DNA of 28,695 nt from SFWF01 sp964599835 (GTDB taxonomy: Bacteria; Bacillota; Clostridia; Oscillospirales; Acutalibacteraceae): assembly GCA_964599835.1 (NCBI GenBank), contig CAZRHF010000012.1, positions 1 through 28,695 of the forward strand, written 5' to 3'. A program made the translations under genes and the position numbers. The stretch's first letter is position 1. Each line of letters opens with the position of its first letter. Of this stretch, positions 8,229 to 16,085 are shown piece by piece. Below the pieces are notes generated by a model, which was not told where the DNA came from, ran no database searches, and was given only the letters and a program-made list of their open reading frames with translations.

Positions 8229-9023
8229 TTACCAATAAATTCTCTGCATAAAAACGGCGAGCGCAAGGTCTCGCCCTGCGATATAGAGATTTCCGAGGGT
8301 GACCTTTTCTACGCCTGCGTCGGTCAGAATATTCCAGAGATATTCCATACCGTCGACGCTGTAGCTGTTGCCGATGGCAAGTATCTTAATTTCGGTGGGA
8401 AGCTCACCTTCGTAGCTGTGTTCACACACCTTGCAGGTAAATTTTGCGGTGCCGTGAACGGTTGCGGTAGACTCGGTTACGGTTTCGGTTTCGTAAATAT
8501 GGTTGCAGGTGTCGGGGTCAAGGTTTTTGCGGTGATTTACCATAGCAACAAGGTCGCAGATATCGGTCTCGCCGTCGCGGTCAAAATCGGTATTTAAATA
8601 GTTTTCACCTCCGATAAGGGTCGCGCGAAGAGAGTGCAGGTCGTCCATTGTGGGAGCGTAGACATCCTCGTCTACGTCGCCGTGGGCAGAGCCCCATACA
8701 CGAAGCAGAGGCGCACTCGAGGTTGCGTACCAAACCTCATTCGTCAGAGCCGACATATTATCGAGGGCGGTCTTACCTGTCATTTCGGAGGAGGCAAGCT
8801 CGCTGAAAACGAAGACGTCGCTTAAGGTGACTGCCGTTTCGTCGGTGTAAGCTCCGTCGGCATTGGTATCAAGCTTATAAGAAGCATTATTGTTTTTATA
8901 GTGGGTATCGGTGTAAACGTTCGACACGACGTAGCGGCTTTTAAAGGTAGTTTCGGCCGCTTCAGCGGAGGCGGCGTTTAAAGCCGAGCTTGCGACTGTG
9001 AAGGGCTGATAGCCGAGGGAATA
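8229..9023 (-). pseudogene. Fragment of a GLUG/dockerin/SGNH surface protein
   Basis: An open frame truncated at both ends. It starts inside a GLUG-type repeat (YSLGYQP, compare YSVGYKP and YSVGFAP in the 1524-residue protein). It runs through the repeat end (DNMSALTNEVWYATSSAPLLR, matching MSALDKEIWYAVKD..APLLR in the 1229-residue protein), a dockerin-like module (~120-172, GDVDEDVY... and NTDFDRDGETDICDLVAM), a small Cys-containing segment, and the beginning of an SGNH/DUF4886-like domain (EIKILAIGNSYSVDGMEYLW). The SGNH part stops ~40 residues in, where the REP-like unit A begins. There is no signal peptide. The ATG at 9044 lies in antisense AraC sequence and has no ribosome site I trust. 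It is a scar of a paralogue of the neighbouring surface protein. Confidence 0.7.
8255..8279 (-). repeat. REP-like palindrome, unit A
   Basis: GGCGAG (8256-8261) pairs with CTCGCC (8270-8275). On the minus strand it reads GCAGGGCGAGACCTTGCGC... and then GTTTTT, so it could also act as a terminator. It shares the G(C/T)AGGGCG(A/C)GAC opening with unit B 30 nt away. The SGNH-like reading degenerates exactly here. Confidence 0.45.
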
Positions 9024-9128
9024 TCCGCCGAATGCGGTTTTCACAGCGTAACCTATCTTAACAAGATATTTAAGCGTGAAATAGGAATGAGCCCTGCACA
9101 GTTCAGGGACAGAAATAAGAAAAAATGA
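9018..9128 (+). pseudogene. C-terminal remnant of an AraC-family regulator
   Basis: On the + strand a frame reads ISAECGFHSVTYLNKIFKR then EIGMSPAQFRDRNKKK and a TGA at 9126-9128. This is the second helix-turn-helix and tail of an AraC protein; compare IASACGFNSTPYFNKTFKK...MGMSPTEYRQRNK in the regulator at 13141-13992. Upstream of about 9020 the match stops and the opposite strand becomes GLUG-protein sequence. Only about 35 codons survive, with no start. The intact terminator at 9136-9168 still follows it. Confidence 0.75.
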
Positions 9129-9135
9129 TAATAAC

Positions 9136-9168
9136 CGAAAAGAGCACTCAGCTTGAGTGCTCTTTTCG
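9136..9168. terminator. Bidirectional rho-independent terminator
   Basis: A perfect 14-bp stem (CGAAAAGAGCACTC at 9136-9149 with GAGTGCTCTTTTCG at 9155-9168), 5-nt loop. It ends the AraC remnant on the + strand and, 33 nt past the stop, the 1229-residue gene on the minus strand. Confidence 0.85.
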
Positions 9169-9200
9169 TATGAAAGGATATGTATTAGGGGAAATCTTGG

Positions 9201-12200
9201 TTATTCGGGCTTACCGTAGGTGGCTGCTTTAACGATGTTATCAACCATACCCTTGTTGCCGTTAACATTGTTGAGCTCACCGGAAATATCATCGATAGAG
9301 ATATTTCGGTATTCCATAAGCTCGCTGAGAGAACAGAAGCGGTAGCCTGCGTCGTAGTAATCGTCGAGAAGATCGGCAAGAATATTATAGGTATCGTCCG
9401 ACCAAACGTGACCGAGTACGATATCTCCGTCTATCCAGGTACCCACACCATTTCTCAGGTTATCGTAGCGCATATCGTAGGTGTAGGCACTCGACCAATC
9501 GTAGGTGTTTTGGGTGTCCCAGATTATGGGCATATTATTTTCTTCGCAGACGGTAAACACGTCGGGAGTGGTTGCGATCTCGGGGGGACGGTAGAAGTTT
9601 ACGGTGTAGGGAGTTACTCCGTCGGCCTCGAAGAGATTACCTTCGAGCAGATCGTTCATGGTTTCTATCTCGTATTTAATCTCGTCGTAGGTAAGTGGGC
9701 CGCCGTCGGCGCCTGCCTTTGTGGCGGTTTTGTGGTTAAGACTGTGGTTACCGATGTCCCAACCGTTGTTTATGGCATTTTGCATTGTGCTATAGCCAAC
9801 CGTTTCTAACGCTGAACCTCGTACAAAGAATGTTGCAGTTCCGTGATATTTTGCAAAAAGGTCGACCATTCGTCCATCCTTTGTAGCGTTGGGGCCGTCG
9901 TCGAAGGTGAATGCAATAAGCTTATAATCCTCGGGATGGGTGCGCCAGGAGTCTAAGTAAGTTCTCCACTGAGTGTGCACCTCGGGATAGCCCTTTGCGG
10001 TTGTCTCAACGCGGTTTATGTAGCAGTGGATGGGGGCTGTATCATAGTCTACGCCCTTATACTCGAATAGCTCTGACATCGTACAGAAGCGGTAGCCCTG
10101 CTTATAAAGCTCGGGAAGCATGACCGAAAGAGCATCTACGGTGACGTTGTTTTTGTTGGAACTATGTCCGATTATAACTGCACCATCGGGGAGCTCTTCT
10201 GACATCACGTTATTAAGTATAGATTCAACCGTTGCATCGCCGCCCGAATAATCGCCGCCGAAAGCTGCATAGTAGCCTACTGCCGCCATATTAAGCTTTT
10301 CGAGACGCTCGTAGATTCGGTCATTTCGGGCATATCCGCCGCCACGGAAGAATTTGGGAGTGTAGCCTGTAAGCTCTTTTATAAGCTCGTTATTGCCGTC
10401 GATCTCCTTGGTAAATTCCTCTTCGGACAGTTCAGCCATAGTTGCCGCATTTTGATGTGAGTAAGAGTGGCTGGCAAGTTCGCTTCCCTTGCTTGCCGCA
10501 TATTTTGCTATTTCGGCGCCGCCCTCCTGCTCTAAATACTGACCTATAAGGAAGAAGGTTGCGCTTCCGTTATGATCGGCAAAAAGATCGGCCACCTTTG
10601 CGGTTACCGAAGAAGCATTATAAGGGTCGGGTCCGTCGTCGAAGGTGAAGGCAAGAAGCTTAAAGTCCTCGGGATGAGAACGCCAGTCGTCATTCAAAAC
10701 TATCATCTCCTGAGAAATTGCAACAAGGTCGCAGATGTTTGTCTGACTGTCACGATTCTTATCGGTGTTCTTATAATCTGCCGCACCGATAAGGTGGGTT
10801 CGAAGGGCGTCTGCATCGGTCGCCTCACAGCCCTTTCCGTTTTCGTCAACATCTCCGATAAAGCTTCCGTAGGTGCGCAGGAGTGGGGCTTTGACGCTAT
10901 CCTTTACGGCATACCAGATTTCTTTATCGAGGGCGCTCATATTAGCATCGCTGAGGGCATCGGTGCCGACCACAGAATCGACAACAGTGACAGTTCCCGT
11001 AACGGTTCCTATTCCTTCACCCTCGGTGATCCAGGTGGAGGGTGAAGCATTGCTATATACATTGTTGAGGGTGACGCTTCTTGTGCCGTGAACCGACTTC
11101 GACATGCTGACTAAGGGAGCGCAGCCTACCGAAAAGCTGTCGGAAATTTGGAGGGTTGCATAATAGTGGGTTCCGATAAGGCCCCATTCGTGGGAGACAC
11201 CGTTATTCTGATCGTAGATAGAGCCGGAAAATCCACAATTTTTGAGGATCGCTGTCTTATTTACAAAGCCGACCATTCCGCCGATGGCTGGGCCCGAATA
11301 GTTTGCGGTATCGCCGTTTAAGGTCTTGGCAACGCCGCCTGCAACCGTTACTGTATCGTCAACAGAAACGGTGTCAAGTGTAGCTTTCGTTACCACGTAG
11401 CCTACTATCGCGCCGGTATTTCTTCCGCCTGCAATAAAGGATTTTTTAATGCTCAGATTTTTTACGCTTGCAGTACCGACGGCAGGGAGAAGACCTCCGC
11501 TGATGAAATAACGACCGCTCGTCTCTACACTATAATCTGCCATAGGCTGACCGTAGATTCCGTATACGGTATATCCGTTTCCGTCGATATGACCGCTGAA
11601 TGCGGCTTCGGTGCCGTCAAGACCTCTGTAGACCTTGCCTGAGGTTGCGGTGGTCTGTCCGCCGAACCAGACGTTAGGGGTATAGCCCTCTACGGGGACA
11701 CCCGTAGACCAAGATACCTTTACGGGGTCATTAAGATAAATATCGTTAGAAAGTTTATAGTATTTTCCCGACTCACCGAAGGTTCCTACACAGTAGCGGA
11801 GCTGACCTGCGGTTTCGATGATATAAGGGTCGGTCTCAGTTCCCGTTCCCTTTTCGATATATTTTCCGGTTAGAGGGAAATTAGAAAACTCGTTATGATC
11901 TTTTATAAACACTTTGAGTTTGGGGAAGCCGTCCTCGGTGGTGACAAACTTGTCGCTGAAATCGCCGAAGGCTTCTACGGCTTTTATGCCTTTGTAGCTA
12001 TCAATATCGGCAGAGGTTATCTGGACACAGTTGGTCTTTGTTCCCTGACGGGTAAGGCCTGTGTCACTTATTGCATAGCAGTTCTCGATCACACCCGTGC
12101 TCCAGCTCCAGTTATCGCCGATAAGACCGTTTACGATATAGGTGCCTCTATCGTCCGTCGGCGTATCGTCAAGATGCTTTAAGGTGGCGAGAGAGTATGA

Positions 12201-12890
12201 ATTGGTTAATTTAAATACTGCTGTGTTGCCGAGGGATCCGCCGCCTATTATTCCGCCAAGCTCGTTACCGTAAATATATACACTCTCCCCCACATAGCAG
12301 GAGTCTATAGAGCCGTTTACGCCGACATAACCGATAAGGCCGCCTGCTTTATATGAGGTGTTTGAGGTGATATAGGTATCTTCGAGACCTAAGTTCCTGA
12401 TCGTAAGACCGTCTACGGCCTGAGGGAAAAGTCCTGTTTTTTTTGAGTTAGAGGCTTCGGTATAGAAATTTTGGAAAAGACCGTGTACAACAAAGCCGTT
12501 TCCTTCAAACTCGCCTGCAACGGTGGTATAGGAATACCACGCCTTATAGGTCGAGGCAAGGTCTGCTTCTGCAACGACGGTGCCATCGCTATGCTTTGTG
12601 ACGGTAGGTGTGCCGTTTTCGATACTTACGGTCATATCGTTGAGCCAGATATCGTTTAAAAGCTCGTACTTACCATCGGCACTTCCGCCGTTTGTAACCA
12701 CCCAAGCAAGCTGAGAGGGTTTGGATATATCGAGGTATCCGTCGCCATCGAGGTCAGCAGTAGGCTCGGAGGTAGAACCATCCCAGTAGACAACACTCGT
12801 ATCGGTTGCTGCCGAGACTGCGTTCTGCGGAATGACAATGACCGAAAGGAACACAGACAAAGCCAGAAGAATTGTTGTAAATTTTTTCAT
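9201..12890 (-). CDS. Secreted GLUG-repeat protein with internal dockerin and two CE4 deacetylase domains
   Basis: A 1229-residue exported protein. Signal peptide 1-27 (KKFTTILLALSVFLSVIVI, cleavage near AVSA). Residues ~35-335 and ~345-640 are two beta-rich GLUG-type repeat blocks, each opening with a calcium-like or FIGDVDE..IYLND-style unit. Residues ~675-728 are a dockerin-like pair of EF-hand repeats (GDVDENG...LRTHLIG and NTDKNRDSQTNICDLVAI). Two NodB/CE4 domains follow (~738-945 and ~982-1195), with TFDDGP at 749-754 and 995-1000, and HSYSH (808-812) and HSLNH (1049-1053) metal ligands. The second keeps RPPE and WDTQNTYDW; the first has RGGGYARND in place of RPPY and looks less canonical. 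Likely N- or O-deacetylation of a surface-bound polysaccharide. The start has AAGGAG 6 nt upstream. Substrate and whether the dockerin has a cohesin partner are unknown. Confidence 0.88.
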   Translation of the reverse strand: MKKFTTILLALSVFLSVIVIPQNAVSAATDTSVVYWDGSTSEPTADLDGDGYLDISKPSQLAWVVTNGGSADGKYELLNDIWLNDMTVSIENGTPTVTKHSDGTVVAEADLASTYKAWYSYTTVAGEFEGNGFVVHGLFQNFYTEASNSKKTGLFPQAVDGLTIRNLGLEDTYITSNTSYKAGGLIGYVGVNGSIDSCYVGESVYIYGNELGGIIGGGSLGNTAVFKLTNSYSLATLKHLDDTPTDDRGTYIVNGLIGDNWSWSTGVIENCYAISDTGLTRQGTKTNCVQITSADIDSYKGIKAVEAFGDFSDKFVTTEDGFPKLKVFIKDHNEFSNFPLTGKYIEKGTGTETDPYIIETAGQLRYCVGTFGESGKYYKLSNDIYLNDPVKVSWSTGVPVEGYTPNVWFGGQTTATSGKVYRGLDGTEAAFSGHIDGNGYTVYGIYGQPMADYSVETSGRYFISGGLLPAVGTASVKNLSIKKSFIAGGRNTGAIVGYVVTKATLDTVSVDDTVTVAGGVAKTLNGDTANYSGPAIGGMVGFVNKTAILKNCGFSGSIYDQNNGVSHEWGLIGTHYYATLQISDSFSVGCAPLVSMSKSVHGTRSVTLNNVYSNASPSTWITEGEGIGTVTGTVTVVDSVVGTDALSDANMSALDKEIWYAVKDSVKAPLLRTYGSFIGDVDENGKGCEATDADALRTHLIGAADYKNTDKNRDSQTNICDLVAISQEMIVLNDDWRSHPEDFKLLAFTFDDGPDPYNASSVTAKVADLFADHNGSATFFLIGQYLEQEGGAEIAKYAASKGSELASHSYSHQNAATMAELSEEEFTKEIDGNNELIKELTGYTPKFFRGGGYARNDRIYERLEKLNMAAVGYYAAFGGDYSGGDATVESILNNVMSEELPDGAVIIGHSSNKNNVTVDALSVMLPELYKQGYRFCTMSELFEYKGVDYDTAPIHCYINRVETTAKGYPEVHTQWRTYLDSWRTHPEDYKLIAFTFDDGPNATKDGRMVDLFAKYHGTATFFVRGSALETVGYSTMQNAINNGWDIGNHSLNHKTATKAGADGGPLTYDEIKYEIETMNDLLEGNLFEADGVTPYTVNFYRPPEIATTPDVFTVCEENNMPIIWDTQNTYDWSSAYTYDMRYDNLRNGVGTWIDGDIVLGHVWSDDTYNILADLLDDYYDAGYRFCSLSELMEYRNISIDDISGELNNVNGNKGMVDNIVKAATYGKPE

Positions 12891-12988
12891 AGCGCACTCC
12901 TTTATATAAAAAATTACATTATTCTGATCCTAATTATATACTATTGCAGTTGAGTTTGAAGGGTTTGGCTAATAATAAGTTTAGATTG

Positions 12989-13003
12989 TTAAACATAGTT
13001 TAA
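12989..13003. promoter_or_regulatory. Palindrome TTAAAC-ATA-GTTTAA, candidate operator
   Basis: A perfect 6-bp inverted repeat with a 3-nt centre, 10 bp upstream of the -35 of the AraC promoter and between the divergent genes. This is a typical place for an activator or autorepressor site. AT-rich context lowers its weight. Confidence 0.35.
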
Positions 13004-13013
13004 AATAAATAAA

Positions 13014-13042
13014 TTGAAATAGTGATATTTTCAATTTATAAT
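13014..13042 (+). promoter_or_regulatory. Promoter of the AraC regulator at 13141
   Basis: TTGAAA (13014-13019), a 17-bp spacer and TATAAT (13037-13042). ATTGAAA and TTTCAAT (13013-13036) form an inverted repeat over the -35 and spacer. Leader of about 90 nt. Confidence 0.6.
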
Positions 13043-13140
13043 TTTACTATACACTATAATTATTCTCGCATATTGCCTTTAATTTTTCAATTATACTTTT
13101 AGTAAATCCTATTGTAACATTTAAACCGGAGGTGTGCTTT

Positions 13141-13992
13141 TTGAATATTGATACAAATAACCTTGTTTATAACCACGAGTTCGGCTTCAAAAGAACAAAT
13201 CTTCCCACAAAGGATGAGCTTAAGCTCCCCTTTTACGTTATCGCCTTCGGACGGATGAATAAGGAGATAGTCGTTTCACGGGAAGCCCGGGCCAAATGCT
13301 ATCTTGTATACTCGTCAAAAGGATGCGGAAAAGCCCTTATCGGGGATAAATGGGAGCCTGTTCCAGAAGGGTCAGTCCTTTATCTGCCTTCGGGAGTTCC
13401 GCTGGAATATGCACCCGCCGACGAGGAGGATTGGAGCACAGAATTTATCTCCTTTGCCGGTCGTTTTGCCGAAAGCATTTTGGGAATCGAGGCCAGCGTT
13501 ATTTCGGGAGAGCTTTCCTTTATTCCCGAAGCTGTAAACGCCCTTACAGAAAAATACGAGCAGGAGGATTGGCACGAGTACGGTAATTCTATTCTGTATT
13601 TTACTTTGCTGAGAATTCAGCGCATACTCTCCACATGCTTAAAAGCGCCTAAGATCGAAAACGCTCAGGGTAGAATTTTTAAATCTATAAAATATATCAG
13701 CGAGCATTTCGTAAGAGATCTGCCCATATCCGCACTGGCAGATTACTGCGGAATGTGCGAGCAATATTATTGCAGACTGTTTAAAAAACAAACGGGACAA
13801 AGCCCCACGGCCTATATTATATCCCTTCGAATTGCTCACGCCTGCGATCTTCTCACCAAAAACGAAAACCAAAAGATCGACGATATAGCCAGCGCTTGCG
13901 GCTTTAACAGTACACCCTATTTTAACAAGACCTTTAAAAAGCAAATGGGAATGAGCCCTACAGAATACAGACAGAGGAATAAAACGCAGTAA
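13141..13992 (+). CDS. AraC-family transcriptional regulator with cupin-like sensor domain
   Basis: A 283-residue regulator. Residues ~25-110 look like the AraC-type cupin sensor (CYLVYSSKGCGKALI, EGSVLYLPSGVPLEYAP). Residues ~180-280 hold the two helix-turn-helix motifs (LPISALADYCGMCEQYYCRLFKKQTG and KIDDIASACGFNSTPYFNKTFKK), ending MGMSPTEYRQRNKTQ. I choose TTG 13141 as start because GGAGG (13128-13132) lies 8 nt upstream; the in-frame GTG at 13132 sits inside that ribosome site. It is divergent from the secreted CE4 protein and probably controls it. The inducer is likely a sugar. The AraC remnant at 9018-9128 is a relative. Confidence 0.85.
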   Translation: MNIDTNNLVYNHEFGFKRTNLPTKDELKLPFYVIAFGRMNKEIVVSREARAKCYLVYSSKGCGKALIGDKWEPVPEGSVLYLPSGVPLEYAPADEEDWSTEFISFAGRFAESILGIEASVISGELSFIPEAVNALTEKYEQEDWHEYGNSILYFTLLRIQRILSTCLKAPKIENAQGRIFKSIKYISEHFVRDLPISALADYCGMCEQYYCRLFKKQTGQSPTAYIISLRIAHACDLLTKNENQKIDDIASACGFNSTPYFNKTFKKQMGMSPTEYRQRNKTQ

Positions 13993-14026
13993 ACAAAACA
14001 CCGATACTGTAATTGCAGTTAGGGAT

Positions 14027-14073
14027 AAAATCAGGATATATGTATCAACAAAGATACATATATCCTGATTTTT
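14027..14073. terminator. Bidirectional terminator shared by AraC and ridA
   Basis: A perfect 20-bp stem (14027-14046 with 14053-14072) with a 6-nt loop AACAAA, flanked by A- and T-runs. It ends the AraC gene on + and ridA on minus; the ridA stop codon (14072-14074) is built into the base of the stem. Confidence 0.9.
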
Positions 14074-14443
14074 AGAGTTCCGCTATTACGTCGACCTCGA
14101 CGAGGACGTTTTTGGGGAGTGTTTTTACTGCTACGCAGGAACGGGCAGGCTTTTCGGTAAAATATTTACCGTAAACCTCGTTGAACTTGGCAAAGTTATC
14201 CATATCCGAAAGGAAGCAGACGGTTTTAACCGCTTTGGTTATATCTGTGCCTGCGGCCTTTAAAACCTCGCAGAGATTTTGGCAGACCTGCTCGGTCTGA
14301 GCCTCGATAGTATCGGCTTCAACATTGCCTGTTGCGGGGTTTATGGCAATCTGTCCCGAGGTAAAAACAAGGTTTCCTGCCTTTACGGCCTGACTGTAGG
14401 GTCCGATTGCTTCGGGGGCGTTTTTGGTATATACTTTTTCCAC
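14072..14443 (-). CDS. ridA: RidA family enamine/imine deaminase
   Basis: A 123-residue protein of the YjgF/YER057c/UK114 (Rid) family, full length. It hydrolyses 2-aminoacrylate and 2-aminocrotonate, the reactive enamines made by PLP-dependent serine/threonine dehydratases, to 2-keto acids and ammonia. Recognisable residues are Tyr16 (GPYSQAV), GQI at 30-32, Arg101 (KPARSCVAV) and Glu116 (VEVDVIAEL), matching the RidA active site. The start is GTG with AAGGAG 8 nt upstream. It follows the threonine ammonia-lyase gene by 150 nt on the same strand, a natural partner that clears the product of that enzyme. The gap holds a repeat-like element (14474-14538). Confidence 0.95.
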   Translation of the reverse strand: MEKVYTKNAPEAIGPYSQAVKAGNLVFTSGQIAINPATGNVEADTIEAQTEQVCQNLCEVLKAAGTDITKAVKTVCFLSDMDNFAKFNEVYGKYFTEKPARSCVAVKTLPKNVLVEVDVIAEL

Positions 14444-14473
14444 TTTATTATCTCCTTTTCATAAATATCTCTT

Positions 14474-14538
14474 CTTCCGCCGAGATCCCGCCTGCGGCGC
14501 CCTTCGGGTTCGCCAGGCTCAGGATGACAAGGCGGAGG
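14474..14538. repeat. Palindrome-ended, GC-rich intergenic repeat element
   Basis: CTTCCGCC (14474-14481) and GGCGGAGG (14531-14538) form near-perfect inverted ends around a GC-rich core with a nested CCC-TTC-GGG hairpin. On the minus strand the core contains GTCATCCTGAGC and GGATCTCG, a motif I recall from repeated intergenic elements of gut bacteria. It sits in the ilvA-ridA gap. The composition is clearly unlike the AT-rich flanks. Copy number cannot be judged from one window. Confidence 0.45.
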
Positions 14539-14593
14539 TAAGCTCATATATTCGCGTGGCGAAGGCACACATTTTTTATTCTTTATTATTTAT

Positions 14594-15790
14594 TTAAAGA
14601 ATAATTTTATATCCTGCCTCGGTTAATGCGTCGGTAATTTCTTTAATATGTTCAAAATTACGGGTCTCAAGGACTATGCGGAGGAAGCAGCCGTTAATGT
14701 CGGAGCCCTCTCCTGCCCTTTCGTGATGGACGGAAATAACGTTTCCGCCCTTATCTGCAATGATATTTGCAACACCTTTAAGCTGACCGGGCTTGTCCAC
14801 AAGCTCCACAAGCAGATTATGGTTTCTGCCCGAGCGGGAAAGACCGCGTTTTATAACACGGCTGAGTATTGTAACGTCGATGTTACCGCCCGAAACGATA
14901 CAGACCACCTTTTTGCCCTTAACAGGGATCTTATCAAACATTGCGGCAGCTACAGATACGGCACCTGCGCCCTCGGCGATCATCTTATGCTGTTCAATAA
15001 GGGTGAGGATAGCGGTTGCGATCTCGTCCTCGGTAACGGTTACGATCTCGTCGACAAACTCATTAACGTAATTAAAGGTGTTTTCACCCGGCTCCTTAAC
15101 GGCAATACCGTCGGCGATGGTGGAAACCGAATCGAGGCGCTCTATCTTTCCGTCCTTGACCGAGTTATACATACTGGGTGCACCTGCGGCCTGAACGCCG
15201 TAGACCTTTACGTCGGGACGGAGTTTCTTTGCGGCAAGGGCAACGCCCGAAATAAGTCCGCCGCCGCCGATGGGAACTATGATAGCGTCAACGTCGGGAA
15301 GTTCATCCATTATCTCAAGTCCGATAGTACCCTGACCTGCGATAACGTTTTCGGCATCGAAGGGGTGAATGAAGGTATAGCCCATTTCGTCGCGGAGCTC
15401 TAATGCCTTTGCGTAGGCATCGTCATAGACACCTTCGACCATAACTACCTCTGCGCCGTAGCCCTTAGTGGCTTCCACCTTGGAAATTGGGGCGCCGTCG
15501 GGCAGACAGATGACCGATTTGATTCCGTATTTGGTCGCGGCAAGGGCGACACCCTGAGCGTGGTTTCCTGCAGAGCAGGCGATAACGCCCTTGGCCTTTT
15601 CTTCGTCGGAAAGCTGAGAGATCATATAGCCCGAGCCTCTTACCTTGAAGGAGCCCGTCACCTGCAGATTTTCAGGTTTTAAATAGATATCTGCGGTTGG
15701 GTTGATGGTGGGAGCCTTAATAAGCTCGGTGTGACGGACTACATCTTTAAGAACGTAGGCTGCGTGATAGACCTTGTCGAGAGTAACCAT
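14594..15790 (-). CDS. ilvA: Threonine ammonia-lyase with C-terminal ACT domain
   Basis: A 398-residue fold-type II PLP enzyme converting L-threonine to 2-oxobutanoate and ammonia, the first committed step to isoleucine (L-serine may also be used). Lys49 in GSFKVRG binds PLP; SAGNHAQG (73-80) and the PIGGGGLISG phosphate loop are intact. Residues ~325-398 form an ACT domain (LLVELVDKPGQLKGVANIIAD), as in the shorter TdcB/IlvA-like enzymes; it is likely an allosteric site. The start has AAGGAG about 9 nt upstream. An isoleucine-type T-box precedes it, so the gene is induced when isoleucyl-tRNA is uncharged, which supports an anabolic IlvA role over the catabolic TdcB role. ridA follows. Confidence 0.93.
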   Translation of the reverse strand: MVTLDKVYHAAYVLKDVVRHTELIKAPTINPTADIYLKPENLQVTGSFKVRGSGYMISQLSDEEKAKGVIACSAGNHAQGVALAATKYGIKSVICLPDGAPISKVEATKGYGAEVVMVEGVYDDAYAKALELRDEMGYTFIHPFDAENVIAGQGTIGLEIMDELPDVDAIIVPIGGGGLISGVALAAKKLRPDVKVYGVQAAGAPSMYNSVKDGKIERLDSVSTIADGIAVKEPGENTFNYVNEFVDEIVTVTEDEIATAILTLIEQHKMIAEGAGAVSVAAAMFDKIPVKGKKVVCIVSGGNIDVTILSRVIKRGLSRSGRNHNLLVELVDKPGQLKGVANIIADKGGNVISVHHERAGEGSDINGCFLRIVLETRNFEHIKEITDALTEAGYKIIL

Positions 15791-15814
15791 TTGTTTAATC
15801 TCCTTAAAAATAAA

Positions 15815-15847
15815 ATAAAAACGCCTCTATGAAAAAACATAGAGGCG
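15815..15847 (-). terminator. T-box terminator hairpin
   Basis: CGCCTCTATG (15822-15831) and CATAGAGGCG (15838-15847) form a perfect 10-bp stem with a 6-nt loop, followed on the minus strand by a run of T. This is the terminator that the T-box antiterminator competes with. Confidence 0.9.
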
Positions 15848-16079
15848 AAGAATTTAAATAAAATCTCCGTGGTACCACTCTAATTGTTGCAAAGCAACCA
15901 CTTCTACGTACATTATTATACGCTTTCCCTTTAACGCAGGTATACGGATCGCTTACTGCCAAAAACGGGTTCGGCTCTCAGCTCAAGGGTGATTCTTATA
16001 GCCCCCTCATACCGCCTTGCACCAAACGGCGGCTCTCTTGAAATCGGATAGCTATAACTGTCCCTCTCAACGCTTTTGT
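15815..16079 (-). ncRNA. T-box riboswitch, isoleucine specifier (AUC)
   Basis: A ~265-nt leader for ilvA. The core GAGTGGTACCACGGAG (minus strand, 15880-15865) is the T-box bulge sequence, in which the tRNA 3' end pairs. The upstream Stem I contains TTATAGC/GCTATAA pairing; beside it the loop reads AAGA-AUC-A and then CCUUGAGC. Compared with the B. subtilis glyQS leader (GAAA-GGC-A and then UUCUUGAGC, from memory), the specifier falls on AUC at 15993-15991, followed by the expected purine. AUC is an isoleucine codon, which fits ilvA. UCA or ACC in the same loop would be Ser or Thr but break the alignment. Together with the terminator at 15822-15847 this is a standard attenuator. Confidence 0.9.
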
Positions 16080-16085
16080 GAGGTA

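Larger units (their letters stand above)
12891..13140. other. AT-rich divergent intergenic region
   Basis: It separates the secreted CE4 protein (minus) from the AraC regulator (+). It holds a minus-strand TATAAT (near 12943) without a convincing -35, the dyads at 12989-13003 and 13013-13036, and the + promoter at 13014-13042. No gene is visible. Confidence 0.6.

Noticed and set aside
9201..12890. Evidence of a cellulosome from the dockerin-like module
   Set aside because: No cohesin or scaffoldin is in the window. Dockerin-like EF-hand pairs also occur in non-cellulosomal surface proteins, so a cellulosome cannot be claimed.
12891..12970. A sigma-A promoter for the secreted CE4 protein
   Set aside because: A TATAAT is present on the minus strand, but nothing resembling TTGACA lies 16-18 bp upstream. 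It may be activator dependent; I do not list it as a promoter.
13132..13134. GTG 13132 as the start of the AraC gene
   Set aside because: It overlaps the GGAGG ribosome site; TTG at 13141 has correct spacing.
15991..15993. UCA (Ser) or ACC (Thr) as the T-box specifier
   Set aside because: Both occur in the same loop, but alignment to the CUUGAGC landmark and the following purine place the specifier at AUC, which also matches the gene.
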